Shown in pieces: positions 1 to 12,177 of a DNA stretch of 64,000 nucleotides; position 1 is the first letter of the stretch, and each line of letters begins with the position of its first letter. The notes below the pieces were generated by a model that searched no databases, was not told the DNA's origin, and saw nothing but the letters and a program-made list of their open reading frames with translations. Source of the DNA: Vigna angularis (lineage: Eukaryota; Streptophyta; Magnoliopsida; Fabales; Fabaceae). The stretch lies in contig NC_068975.1 in the NCBI RefSeq assembly GCF_016808095.1, positions 7,958,501-8,022,500 of the forward strand. Reading direction: 5' to 3'. A program made the position numbers and the translations under genes.

Positions 1-924
1 GATTAAGTCTGTTATGTTTTAAAATTCTGTTAATGATTGATATAACAGTCTAACGGTGATATTTTTAAATATGTTGACCAAACATTAAATGAGATTCGAC
101 TACATTAATTGCTAAATCAATTAACTGCATTGATTGCTGCTAATTATTATAATTGTTTTGTTATATTCGATTGCATTAGTAGCAAAGTCGACTAAAATGC
201 GTCAAAGTTGCGAATTGTTATAAATTGACGCGAATTTGAATTCTGTAAGTGCTTTTGTGATTCTAATCAATTTGATATCTTTTGCAGAAAGTGTGAAACT
301 TACAGAAAGAGAGAAATGCTCTAAGAAACAAGATTGAACGCGTGATTATCAATTTGTGATTTCTTGAGAAGCAAGGTTGTTGGGTTTTCAAAGAGCTAAT
401 CAAATCTACACAAAGAGGTGTTTACTAGAAGATTAGAGTTGAAAATCTATTGAAGCTTAGGTTGATTCCCTGTTGTGATTACAGGAAGAAGAGCGTGTGG
501 CGTTCTTGACTTTGAGGGGTTTCTCAAAGGGTTGAAGACGGTAGGAGAGGGGATTCTTGCTGCTGGTCTTTCTGTTGTATGCCTATATTTTGATTAGAGG
601 GTTAAAGAGGTGTTTTATATTTTTGACATGGAGGTCTCTATAAAAGGTTTGTTGTAAAAACCTTGATCATTATAGTGTATTTGGCCAAATCAGTATAAAA
701 ACTCAGTATTTGATCTTTTTGTATCTACTCTGTTACATTCAGTCGACTTTGTATTTTACTCATTCGATTATATTTCGCTGCACTACAAAGTCTTTTTCCT
801 TGCGTTTCAAGAAAGCTTTTAAAGGCATGCACTTTGTGAAAAAGATTTAAAGAAAAAATTGGTTTTACATTTCACCAATTCACCCCCCTCTTGGTGTGAG
901 AAATTATGCCTTTCTATTTCAACT
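1..924 (+). repeat. 5' LTR of gag-only Copia element (partial)
   Basis: From about base 215 to 924 the sequence matches the 3' LTR at 13680-14346, with indels: the 5' copy has an extra stretch near 875-910 that the 3' copy lacks. The part upstream of 215 has no clear match in the shortened 3' LTR. The end is placed just before the primer-binding site; the last base of the expected CAACA is T here. Confidence 0.7.
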
Positions 925-925
925 A

Positions 926-937
926 TTGGTATCAGAG
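926..937 (+). promoter_or_regulatory. Primer-binding site, initiator-Met tRNA type
   Basis: TTGGTATCAGAG follows the 5' LTR by one base. It matches the start of the TGGTATCAGAGC site used by plant elements primed by initiator methionine tRNA. Confidence 0.75.
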
Positions 938-1002
938 TTGGTTTTCATAAGATATTTGAAAAACAAGTCGATTACTTTCATTAAGTCGATTGATCTTGGA
1001 AA

Positions 1003-2340
1003 ATGGCTTCTTTTTCTCAAACAGGAAGGACAAGTGAATCTGCATTTGAACTAGTATTTGTTACTTGCAATGTCAAGCTAAATTCTATTACTAACGGCTT
1101 CTATGAATCTTTTGAAACAGGATTCTTGCGAAACGAAGAAAATTGTGTTGATAAGTCGGATTCCAGATCAGAAAGAATGAAACCTGCTATTGAAACTGTA
1201 GAAAGCTCAAAGGATGAAGAAACTGATCTTATGGCTGAAAGGTTTTCTAAATTCTTGTTCTACAAAAGAGAAACTAACTTGAATCTTGCAGGGAATAAAG
1301 AGCACTCTAGAAAACAAGATGAAGATGCTACTTCTTCCAGTACTGTATGTGAAAGAGAAGGAAATTCACTCAAATTGAAGCAAAGACTGAAAAAAGAACA
1401 TGAAGGCAAAGATGAACATCAACCCACTAAAGGACAAGATGATGATCCATTAAGTGTGGAAATGTCTACTTGAGTAACTCCCTATAGACCAAAGACTGAC
1501 TTTGAAAGACATATGCTCGAGCAAATGCAAACACTAGTTAATCATCACTCCACTTACACATCCAAGCTTGACAAAATGGATCAAGAGATTGATGCACTCC
1601 AGAAGCTAATTGGGAATCAAAATCTTGGTGATGAAAGAGTAGCAATAGATCATGAGGTTGAGGAAGAAGATGATGGAGATGATTGTAGTAAAGAAAAAGA
1701 AAGAGAGCAAGAGGAAACAGACTTCTGCTTGATGGAAAAATCTACAATATCTTAATGCACTGAAAATAGGTACTATCAACTACTTAATGCCTTTCAAGAA
1801 TTGTATGATGAAGCTATGAAACTGCAGCACTTAATCATCAAGTTTAGAAAGGAAAACAAGAGGCTGGAAAATAGATTAGAGGTTCTTTATAATGAAAATA
1901 ATAGTTTGAAATCAAAGCTAGAATCTCTAGAGAATATATCTCAAAACACTATGCATTTGAACAAGAAGTGTGATCAAGAGTGTGAAATCTGTCTAAGACA
2001 GTTGGAAAGAATTAAATATCTTATGAAAACTTTATAAAAATTCACACTAGGTAGTTCAAATCTTGATGCTCTACTTGGTTCACAAAGGGGTGTGTTGAAT
2101 AGAGAAGGAATAGGGTATGTCGGTAAAAGTAATAGATTTAGAACCAGAAGGTTTATTGACATAAGCAAACCCTCTTCAATTGTTTGTTTTTATTGCAACC
2201 AGTTAGGCCATGCATCAAATTCATGTTATTACAAAAATTATGAAGTTCCAAAAGGAAAGGTTAAATGGAGAGATAGTGTATCATTTCTGTTCTACATAAT
2301 CATTTTGATGTATGTGATGTGTGCTTGTTGCTTGATATGA
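1003..2340 (+). pseudogene. Decayed Copia gag-like region with terminal CCHC zinc knuckle
   Basis: Three reading-frame blocks (1003-1473, 1513-1755, 1801-2037) are rich in Lys and Glu and read as coiled coil. A fourth (2092-2340) carries CFYCNQLGHASNSC, a CX2CX4HX4C zinc knuckle, followed by a motif of the type YEVPKGK. The same knuckle-plus-tail arrangement ends the intact gag-like protein at 31335-32612, so this is probably an older relative of it. Stops and frame changes separate the blocks, and the usual N-terminal gag domain is not recognisable. It is probably non-functional. Confidence 0.6.
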
Positions 2341-3073
2341 AGAGATAGTGTGAAAATATGCAAAATGATAGTTTCTACGAAGTTTAATCTGTTACGTTAA
2401 AAACGGAGTCTGTTAAATCTGCTCCAGAGAGAGTTGCTTTGTTGTTTCAAACAGATTTAACCTCGTCTCTTAATCAATGGTTAAAAATTGTTTTGGATGA
2501 TTGTCTTGACTCCAATATCTACATATCTAAATGCTTTGTGATTTATATAAATGCATTGAATGACTTAAACAGATTTCATAGTTGATTAAGTAATTTGAAC
2601 TGAAGTTTTCCTAATCTGACACATAAATTGATCATGTTATATCATTGATAAATCATACATATTAACATTCAATTACTGCAAGTATCAAATTTATGACGAT
2701 ACTAACATGTTGAAATGTTGAGAAAATGTTTTTACAGGTGTTGGAGCAATCAAAACAGGTTCTAAAATCTTATACTTTGTTAAAAATAAAATCTGTGAAT
2801 TTTAACAAATTACACTAATTACAAAGTCAATTAAGTCTATCAGATTTTTTAAATTTAATCTGTTAAAGTATGAAACACTTGTCTTACATGTTCTTACCTG
2901 TTTTTAACTAATTTCTATGACGCTCAACAGGTTTCAAATATACTAATACACATGTTTAGCACAACTTTTAAATCATAGAATGCATAGAGCTCAAATTTAA
3001 TTTAAAAATCATCATTCTTTTGATATGCATATTTGTGAACCATAATGCTTTGATACTACTCTGATTAAACTGG
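2341..3073 (+). other. Non-coding interior of Copia element
   Basis: AT-rich sequence with no convincing reading frame. It continues after the Tekay-like insertion at 12178. The bases ACTGG at 3069-3073 are one copy of that insertion's target duplication. Confidence 0.6.
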
Positions 3074-4265
3074 TGTAAGAACCTGTATTTTAGAAGTGGT
3101 GGGGACATGGTGGTCACCCACCTCTTGCATTATTAGAATGCAATTATTGGAGGTGCATTTACGGGGGAAGCTTTGCAAAAGAAGGGTCTCATTTTTGGCA
3201 TGAGGGAGAGCATCCAGAGGAAGGGAACCCTTCCTTCCTTCCATTTTCAACCGTCTAAAGAGCACCCAAGGTAAGCTATACCAACTTTAGAAGGACTGAG
3301 AGGAGGATCTGGGTTGGGAATCTGGTGAGAGTGGAGTTCTTGCAGCAAGATCTGGAGAGAAAGTGGAGAGCTGTTGAATTTGCTAGGAGATCTGGAGCTG
3401 CATGTCTGGGAGGAGATGGATCACAAATTTTACAAAGGAAGTCTTCAAGAGGTAAGGGGAGTTTGATTTATTTCATTAATTGTTGAAATAATCTGTATTT
3501 GATGCAAATCTGGGAAGAAGGGGATGAAAATGGGGTTTTTGGGTTTTCTCTGGAATCTGGTGCGATTTCTGCAGAATCCTGCAGAACGCGCGTACGTCCA
3601 ATTTTGGTGGGTCAAAATTGGACGTTCGTTCCAACAGTGCTCGACCAAATAGTGGTCGGCCAATTTCTGAACGTTCGGTAATTGTTCTGAGCGTCCGCCC
3701 GAATCAGCCAACTTAGAACGTTCGTCCGTATAGTGCTCAACCAAGGTCAGGCAGTTTTGGAACGTTCGGTCATTTAAAGCTAGCGAGCATTAGCGTTTGT
3801 CCTTGGTTTGCAATAGTGATATTAGCGTTCGGTCAGGGCTTATTTTAATACCGTTCGGTTGAAACCTAAATTGATAGTGTCCGGTTAAGTGTGAATTTAA
3901 CACTGTTCGATTAAATCGTTCGGCCAGGATTCTAGACGATCGTCCAATACTTTAGGTGTTTGGCAAAGTGAACTAGGGGTTCGATCAAGAATCAAAACGT
4001 TCGTCCAAATGGTATCTGGATTAATAGTGTTTATTTTGAGTGTTCGGTATTAGAGATGTTAAGCGTCCGTACTTAGTTTAGTATTCTTATTGTTCAGATT
4101 GTGAGCGTTCGTTAGCAATTGGTAATCCAGGTTTCAACTTGAGCGTCCGTCCCTAAATTGGCATCCACAAGAAGTAATCTTGGGCGTTTGGTATTGAGTA
4201 TTAGTGATTGCAGTCGTTCGTTCTTAAAAATAGAATTTTAGGTTTGAATCCTGAACGTTCGATTT

Positions 4266-4390
4266 TTGGGTATAAGTGAGCGTTCGGTTTTGGGTATAAG
4301 TGAGCGTTCGGTTTTTGGGTTTAAGTGAGCGTTCGGTTTTTGGGTATAAGTGAGCGTTCGGTTTTTGGGTATAAGTGAGCGTTCGGTTTT
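4266..4390 (+). repeat. Tandem repeat, about 5 units of 24-25 bp
   Basis: Units centred on GAGCGTTCGG start at 4278, 4302, 4327, 4352 and 4377, separated by TTTTTGGGTATAAGT-like spacers. They are a local amplification of the CGTTCGG motif spread through the LTR. Confidence 0.85.
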
Positions 4391-5588
4391 TAAGTTGCTT
4401 ATTCTTAAGTTTTGAATATTGAACGATCGGCCTTGGGGTATTAGTGACTACTGAGCGTTCGGTTAAGTTTTGATTTTAGCACTGTTCGGTTAGCTGCTGA
4501 TTTATGTTGATTCAGTCAGAATGGGCTTAATACCGTTCGTCAGGTTTTGATAGCATACTGTTCGGTTAAGTTGTAATCATTCGGTCAATACTTCAGACGT
4601 TCGGCCAGCACTATAACGGAGCGGCAAAACGATCTAGACGTTCGGCCAAGACTTTAACGTTCGATCTTTAAATATTCAGATAAATGAGTTTGAACCTTAA
4701 CGTTCGTCCCTAGAGCGTTCTGTCCCAAAGTGATCGTTCGTAAGGAACGATCGATCTCGATGATGTTAATCCTCAGGAAGTACTCGTCAGAGGTATGGTT
4801 ACGACTACGCTTGATCTTGAGCGTTCGTCCTTTGGGGCTCGGTTTAATAACGTTTGGTGTCCATAGACAGCGTTCGGCCTTTGATGATGATTGATCCCAG
4901 AACGTTCGTCCTGACAGTATCTGAGTTGAAAATAGCGTTCGGCGATAATGTATGAATCCGTGGGAGTATTTTGAAACAATTATTGAGAATTGTTGGTTTT
5001 TTCCTTGATCCAATATTGGTTTATTTATACATGTTATTGAGAATATGTATGAATTCGTGATTGAGCACGTTTATTCTGTTGGAGGTGGTACATACACTAT
5101 GTTATTTACTTGTAACTTCGTCTGTCTTTTGAGCATTTTTGCTAGTCTCACGCGTGAGACTGAGATTCGAGTGTCACCTTCTTCTGCGCGAGGAGGTGAA
5201 TGTCTCACCCAATGACTTCGGCTCGTGTTGAGTATAGTGCATCGTTACGCGTAGTATCGATGTTTTTACTCGTTAGTCCTTGAGGAGTCGGGGGGATAGG
5301 TCTAAAGTCGCGATGGAAGACGGCTCGGGTCGCCTGTTATTGAGAGCAGGTTATGACGACGAATTACAAGTAAACGACATTAGTTTATGAAAGACTAGTC
5401 TGCATCGTCATGTGGGTCGATTTATCATGGGAATTGTTATAGTTTATATGTAATGGGTTTATGATGTGATACTTCTGGTTATTCATCTTGCATGTTGTGG
5501 CTGTGGTTTCCAACCGTGATGATCGTACTGGTACGGGAGAGATGGTAGTGCAGATAAAGCTGGATTTGGAATAATTCTTCGAGAGAGA

Positions 5589-6890
5589 TGATAACAGTTG
5601 AAAAACTGTTATTTTCATGCTTAAAATTGATACTAAAAGCAACCTTTAGACTTAGAAACTAGCTTGAAATCATACTTTTATCCATATTTTCAGAAATAAG
5701 AGAGCTGGACAGGTTTATGCTTGATTTCAGTGTTTTTGTGCAGATTTTAAGGTGAATTTAGTGAAAGAAGTGAAGAATGAGAAAGATGGAATCAGAAAAG
5801 GAATCAAAGAGTGCAAAAGGAGAAGCCGAAGGCACCGCTCAGCGGCACTTTACCGTTGAGCGGCACTCAGAAGGTCACGGGAGGTCCGCTGAGGGGCAAA
5901 ATGGCCGCTGAGGGGAAGAAAAGAGACGCGCACTCACCGCTGAGCGGTACTTTACCGCTGAGCGGCACACTTATGGGCTTGGGCTTAGATTTTTTGTAAT
6001 TTTAGAATAGTATATAAGCTTTAGGACGTCCTAGGGTTTGTATCTTTGGCAGAAACGAGGCAAACACTTTCTCTTCCACCCCTTTGAAGGAGGATCTTGG
6101 ATGCTCAGGCTACCTCTTCACCTTTATTGGGTTTATTCTTTCATACATTCATTGTAATTCATCTAGGTTCACCATGAATATGGTGAACTAAACCTTGTAT
6201 GTTTGTTGGGGAATCAATGTAATCTCTTGAAGCTCTCATATATGGAATTTATGCTTGCATCTTAATCTAAGATTTATGCTTTCTTTCATTATTAGTTAGG
6301 GTTTTTCCTCTTTGCTTAATGCTTGCATTGTTTAACTCATTCGATGCATGATTATTGGTTTTGTCGATACGGAAACGTACGGGGAAGTCTAGATCCGGGG
6401 AATTTCTCCCAATATGATATTGGTTGTCGTTAAGCTCTTGCACTTATGAACTGATCATTAGGAATGCTAGGAATTGTATGAACTCGTGATTAGGGAGAAG
6501 CCTTCTAGAAAGGTACTTTAGAGAGTGGCATTAACAATGATGATTTGAATGTTGAATTCCTAAAATATATGAGAGTGGATAAGATGAAATTGACCCCCAA
6601 CAACATATTCATTCATATATTTCATTGAAAGTGTTTATCTTTTGCTTTTTGCCATTGATCAAAACTTCATGCATACATGTTTATTTTCTGTCTTGCATAT
6701 TAAACTCCAAATATTTCGTCTTTAAGTCTTAGCTAATCAAGAAATCACATAACTAAACTAGGCCGTGAGTCCTTTGGGAAGAACGATACTTGGTCTTACC
6801 AAGTTTATTACTTGAACGATTCGGTCATACTTGCCGATTGAAAAACAAGTTTGTGACATCATATTTTGGTGCTCATAAATTTGTCCATCA
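5589..6890 (+). mobile_element. Solo LTR, Athila-type family
   Basis: It starts TGATAACAGTTGAAAAACTG and ends TTTGTCCATCA, and is flanked by the exact 5-bp duplication AGAGA (5584-5588, 6891-6895). It matches the LTRs of the minus-strand element at 14633-23350 over its whole length. A TATA box (TATATAAG) stands at 6011 with CCGCTNAGCGG palindromes about 50-180 bp upstream. One LTR left with both target copies indicates unequal recombination between the two LTRs of a former full element. Confidence 0.9.
5835..5965 (+). promoter_or_regulatory. Cluster of CCGCT(C/G)AGCGG palindromes upstream of TATA box
   Basis: Several perfect or near-perfect 11-bp palindromes (5835, 5943 and 5955 among them) with half-sites CCGCTGAGGGG between them. 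They lie in the U3 part of the LTR directly upstream of the TATATAAG box, where enhancer or repressor sites would be expected. The cluster recurs in each related LTR in this window. Function is inferred from position and conservation. Confidence 0.6.
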
Positions 6891-8434
6891 AGAGATGGGA
6901 AGTAAAACTTGTTGGGTCTATAGGTAGTAGCGTGCGTTATTATTAGTGACGTTCGCTCTTGGTATTATTTACTTTCAGGTAGCAGGCGTTATTAGGTAAC
7001 GGTTGATCTTGATGTTAGTTGTTCTCAGGTAGCTGGTGTCCGGTCGTATTTTGGTACCATGTGGTTTAGTTTGATTACGTTCGATCGGTACTTAGGTGTT
7101 CAGTAAAGTACTATAGGCGTTAACCCAGACTCAAACGTACGTTATTTTAGTATTCTGTCTCGTAGCGATCGTTCTTAGAGAGTGATCTTTATTGGTGATG
7201 TTGCTCTGAGGTTGCGATCATTTATGGGGAGTGACCGGCCTTGATATTCGTTGAGGTAGCGATCGATTAATAAATAGTGATTAGTCGTGATGATGCATGA
7301 TTCAGGCAGTAATCATTCATAGGTAGTGCTCAGTTTGGATGACACTTGTCTCAAATAAGGATTGTTAACAGTTAGTGGTCGTACGTAGGGAACATCCGGT
7401 CTCGATGAGGTTACCCTCAAATAGTGTTAAGTCTAGTAAAGTGATCAATTAAGCGTTCGTTCGAATGGTACTTAATTTGTGGTGCGCGGTTTGATCTTTG
7501 AGCAATCGTTTGAATAGTGTTCGAAATAATAGTAATTGTTCTAGTAGAGTGCGCTGTCTCAGCGTGAGGTCTAAGTGTTTGACCTTACGTAGCATTCGGT
7601 CTCTTGGTGTGCGACCTAATGGTATCCGGTCTAATAGCGTTTGGTGTCTAGTGTCGAGCCTAAGTGATCAATCTTAACGTTCGTGCAATCATTATTCGAT
7701 AAATAGGAAGCTCGTGGAGTTAGTGTTCGTTTCTGTGAAGTTTAAGAAAATAACGTTCGATCTAATAGTATTCGATCTGGCGTTCGGTTTCTAGCATTCG
7801 GCCTAGTGTTTGATCTCAGTGTTCATTATGAGAGTGTTCGGTCATTATGGCTTCCTGAGTTTAGCGTTCGGCTCAATTGTACATGATCACCTAGCGTTCG
7901 TCCAAATGGGATTCAGCTTAATAGTATTCATTAGATAGGGTTCGGCAGATAGCGTCTGTCCAAATAGTATCCGGTTAGAATGTTTGGGGAATAGCTTTGT
8001 CCAGTAGCTCATCAATGTATCATCCGTATGAGTGTCTAGTAGAAATTTTGGTATGATGGTGTATGGGGATGTCTAACCTAAATATTTTATGATGTTTATA
8101 TCAAAACAATTATGCATATTTTTATAAATGATATATTGCATGTTAGCTCACCCTTACTTATTTGTGCATGTATCGGAAAATCATATTTTTGCGATGATCG
8201 TATAACGTTTTTGTTATACGGGAGCAGATGAAGGAATGTCACATGATCTGGCGCAAGTGCAGGAAGAGATGGAAGAATGTATTAGAAGGATTCAATGTTA
8301 TCTTTACTGTTAAGTCTGAGCTGTAAACTTTTGTATAGATTTGAGCTTGAGATTCGGGGTGTTACCGTAATTGTATTATTGTAATATTTTAAATTTTGAT
8401 TTTTAAAAGGGCAAAATTTTTTTGGGGTGTTACA

Positions 8435-9114
8435 GTAATGATATCAGAGCAGTTCATCCTTAGGATGACGTTTGTGTTGTGGGTTTACCGTGTCTTCGCT
8501 GTGAAGAATTAAGTGTAAATGGTATGATTTACCATTTCCTCCGAGTCTATATAGTAAGGTGTGTATCTAACTAGAAGTTTTGAGAACAGAAAACGTCTTG
8601 ATAAGAGTAATGAGGGTGCACACTCATGACTTTTACCATAGATGATTTTCCTTTCTTAATTCTGAAGGTTTGAGGTAAGAAAGAGTTAGAGTTTCAGTGT
8701 TGTTTCCGGTAGTAATTCCTGTTTCGTTCTTGCTTTTGTGGTGGTGTATTATGCTCTATAGTAGTAGAGGGATGCAGATTTGAGGACGGGTGAAGATATT
8801 GGAGCTTAGAAGTAATGTTTTGGGAGAAGAAATTTTCAAGAAATAAGGTCAGAAAATCATATATCGTACGTTCGCAAGAAGTTCAGAGGTTAGACTAGGA
8901 GAAGCTTTTAGTCAAGCATGGTTGTAGCAAGGTTTGAGAGGATTTCGAGAGGCAGTTAGATAAGGCAGAACATAAGTTCTTTGAAGCAGAATGAAGTATT
9001 GTTAGGATCTTTAAGTTAAGTGAAAAATTTGAAGGATGAGATGAGAGAAACTTACCTTGACTAGTTTTGATAGGCTTAATTTTCGAGGACGAAAATTTTT
9101 GTTGTTGGGGAGAA
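8435..9114 (+). other. Short non-coding interior of Tekay-like LARD, with PBS and PPT
   Basis: The primer-binding site TGATATCAGAGC is at 8439-8450, four bases after the LTR, and the purine-rich tract GTTGGGGAGAA runs to 9114. Between them there is no gag or pol similarity, apart from the last bases (CGAGGACGAAAATTTT at 9084-9099), which are the remnant of the parental pol end. Confidence 0.75.
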
Positions 9115-12100
9115 TGTAAGAACCTGTATTTTAGAAGTGGTGGGGACATGGTGGTCACCCACCTCTTGCATTATTAGAATGCAATTATTGGAGGTGCATT
9201 TACGGGGGAAGCTTTGCAAAAGAAGGGTCTCATTTTTGGCATGAGGGAGAGCATCCAGAGGAAGGGAACCCTTCCTTCCTTCCATTTTCAACCGTCCAAA
9301 GAGCACCCAAGGTAAGCTATACCAACTTTAGAAGGACTGAGAGGAGGATCTGGGTTGGGAATCTGGTGAGAGTGGAGTTCTTGCAGCAAGATCTGGAGAG
9401 AAAGTGGAGAGCTGTTGAATTTGCTAGGAGATCTGGAGCTGCATGTCTGGGAGGAGATGGATCACAAATTTTACAAAGGAAGTCTTCAAGAGGTAAGGGG
9501 AGTTTGATTTATTTCATTAATTGTTGAAATAATCTGTATTTGATGCAAATCTGGGAAGAAGGGGATGAAAATGGGGTTTTTGGGTTTTCTCTGGAATCTG
9601 GTGCGATTTCTGCAGAATCCTGCAGAACGCGCGTACGTCCAATTTTGGTGGGTCAAAATTGGACGTTCGTTCCAACAGTGCTCGACCAAATAGTGGTCGG
9701 CCAATTTCTGAACGTTCGGTAATTGTTCTGAGCGTCCGCCCGAATCAGCCAACTTAGAACGTTCGTCCGTATAGTGCTCAACCAAGGTCAGGCAGTTTTG
9801 GAACGTTCGGTCATTTAAAGCTAGCGAGCATTAGCGTTTGTCCTTGGTTTGCAATAGTGATATTAGCGTTCGGTCAGGGCTTATTTTAATACCGTTCGGT
9901 TGAAACCTAAATTGATAGTGTCCGGTTAAGTGTGAATTTAACACTGTTCGATTAAATCGTTCGGCCAGGATTCTAGACGATCGTCCAATACTTTAGGTGT
10001 TTGGCAAAGTGAACTAGGGGTTCGATCAAGAATCAAAACGTTCGTCCAAATGGTATCTGGATTAATAGTGTTTATTTTGAGTGTTCGGTATTAGAGATGT
10101 TAAGCGTCCGTACTTAGTTTAGTATTCTTATTGTTCAGATTGTGAGCGTTCGTTAGCAATTGGTAATCCAGGTTTCAACTTGAGCGTCCGTCCCTAAATT
10201 GGCATCCACAAGAAGTAATCTTGGGCGTTTGGTATTGAGTATTAGTGATTGCAGTCGTTCGTTCTTAAAAATAGAATTTTAGGTTTGAATCCTGAACGTT
10301 CGATTTTTGGGTATAAGTGAGCGTTCGGTTTTGGGTATAAGTGAGCGTTCGGTTTTTGGGTTTAAGTGAGCGTTCGGTTTTTGGGTATAAGTGAGCGTTC
10401 GGTTTTTGGGTATAAGTGAGCGTTCGGTTTTTAAGTTGCTTATTCTTAAGTTTTGAATATTGAACGATCGGCCTTGGGGTATTAGTGACTACTGAGCGTT
10501 CGGTTAAGTTTTGATTTTAGCACTGTTCGGTTAGCTGCTGATTTATGTTGATTCAGTCAGAATGGGCTTAATACCGTTCGTCAGGTTTTGATAGCATACT
10601 GTTCGGTTAAGTTGTAATCATTCGGTCAATACTTCAGACGTTCGGCCAGCACTATAACGGAGCGGCAAAACGATCTAGACGTTCGGCCAAGACTTTAACG
10701 TTCGATCTTTAAATATTCAGATAAATGAGTTTGAACCTTAACGTTCGTCCCTAGAGCGTTCTGTCCCAAAGTGATCGTTCGTAAGGAACGATCGATCTCG
10801 ATGATGTTAATCCTCAGGAAGTACTCGTCAGAGGTATGGTTACGACTACGCTTGATCTTGAGCGTTCGTCCTTTGGGGCTCGGTTTAATAACGTTTGGTG
10901 TCCATAGACAGCGTTCGGCCTTTGATGATGATTGATCCCAGAACGTTCGTCCTGACAGTATCTGAGTTGAAAATAGCGTTCGGCGATAATGTATGAATCC
11001 GTGGGAGTATTTTGAAACAATTATTGAGAATTGTTGGTTTTTTCCTTGATCCAATATTGGTTTATTTATACATGTTATTGAGAATATGTATGAATTCGTG
11101 ATTGAGCACGTTTATTCTGTTGGAGGTGGTACATACACTATGTTATTTACTTGTAACTTCGTCTGTCTTTTGAGCATTTTTGCTAGTCTCACGCGTGAGA
11201 CTGAGATTCGAGTGTCACCTTCTTCTGCGCGAGGAGGTGAATGTCTCACCCAATGACTTCGGCTCGTGTTGAGTATAGTGCATCGTTACGCGTAGTATCG
11301 ATGTTTTTACTCGTTAGTCCTTGAGGAGTCGGGGGGATAGGTCTAAAGTCGCGATGGAAGACGGCTCGGGTCGCCTGTTATTGAGAGCAGGTTATGACGA
11401 CGAATTACAAGTAAACGACATTAGTTTATGAAAGACTAGTCTGCATCGTCATGTGGGTCGATTTATCATGGGAATTGTTATAGTTTATATGTAATGGGTT
11501 TATGATGTGATACTTCTGGTTATTCATCTTGCATGTTGTGGCTGTGGTTTCCAACCGTGATGATCGTACTGGTACGGGAGAGATGGTAGTGCAGATAAAG
11601 ATGGTAGTTCGACATAATAGTATTCGATCTGGCGTTCGTTCAAATGGGATTCAGCTTAATAGTATTCATTACATAGGGTTCGGCAGATAGCTTCCGTCAA
11701 AATAGTATCCGGTTAGAATGTTTGGGGAATAGCTTTGTCCAGTAGCTCATCAATGTATCATCCGTATGAGTGTCTAGTAGAAATTTTGGTATGATGGTGT
11801 ATGGGGATGTCTAACCTAAATATTTTATGATGTTTATATCAAAACAATTATGCATATTTTTATAAATGATATATTGCATGTTAGCTCACCCTTACTTATT
11901 TGTGCATGTATCGGAAAATCATATTTTTGCGATGATCGTATAACGTTTTTGTTATACGGGAGCAGATGAAGGAATGTCACGTGATCTGGCGCAAGTGCAG
12001 GAAGAGATGGAAGAATGTATTAGAAGGATTTAATGTTATCTTTACTGTTAAGTCTGAGCTGTAAATTTTTGTATAGATTTGAGCTTGAGATTCGGGGTGT

Positions 12101-12172
12101 TACCGTAATTGTATTATTGTAATATTTTAAATTTTGATTTTTAAAAGGGCAAAAATTTTTTGGGGTGTTACA
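9115..12172 (+). repeat. 3' LTR of Tekay-like LARD
   Basis: It matches the 5' LTR from TGTAAGAACC to GGGGTGTTACA except for deletions totalling about 1 kb near 11601-11640. The 24-25 bp tandem repeat is at 10307-10431, exactly as in the 5' copy. Visible substitutions are few, for example CCGTCCAAAG here for CCGTCTAAAG. Confidence 0.85.
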
Positions 12173-12177
12173 ACTGG

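Larger units (their letters stand above)
3074..8434 (+). repeat. 5' LTR of Tekay-like LARD, interrupted by a solo LTR
   Basis: Without the insertion at 5589-6890 and its duplicated target this LTR is about 4.05 kb, against 3.06 kb for the 3' copy. The 3' copy lacks about 0.9 kb (equivalent to 5560-7755) and a further ~110 bp flanked by GCGTTCG. The LTR is packed with degenerate copies of CGTTCGG and CGTTCGTCC. Small open frames here, for example 3445-3744 on the minus strand, are repeated in the other LTR and have no coding look. Confidence 0.85.
3074..12172 (+). mobile_element. Tekay/Del-like large non-autonomous Gypsy element (LARD)
   Basis: The LTRs start TGTAAGAACC and end GGGGTGTTACA. 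The 5-bp target duplication ACTGG is exact (3069-3073 and 12173-12177). The primer-binding site is TGATATCAGAGC. Just before the 3' LTR stands TTTTCGAGGACGAAAATTTT followed by TTGTTGTTGGGGAGAA, the junction typical of Tekay (Del) chromoviruses, where the polyprotein ends. The interior is only 680 bp and codes for nothing recognisable, so the element must have been moved by an autonomous relative. The first 2.49 kb of the two LTRs align at a constant offset of 6041 with very few mismatches, so the insertion is fairly young. Confidence 0.85.

Noticed and set aside
3445..3744. 99-residue minus-strand frame, repeated identically at 9486-9785
   Set aside because: It lies wholly in the two LTR copies of the Tekay-like element; identity reflects LTR duplication. 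The translation mirrors the CGTTCGG motif and shows no domain.
4654..5013. 119-residue minus-strand frame, repeated at 10695-11054
   Set aside because: Same reason: LTR repeats with CGTTCG words; a second overlapping frame is equally open, so openness carries no information.
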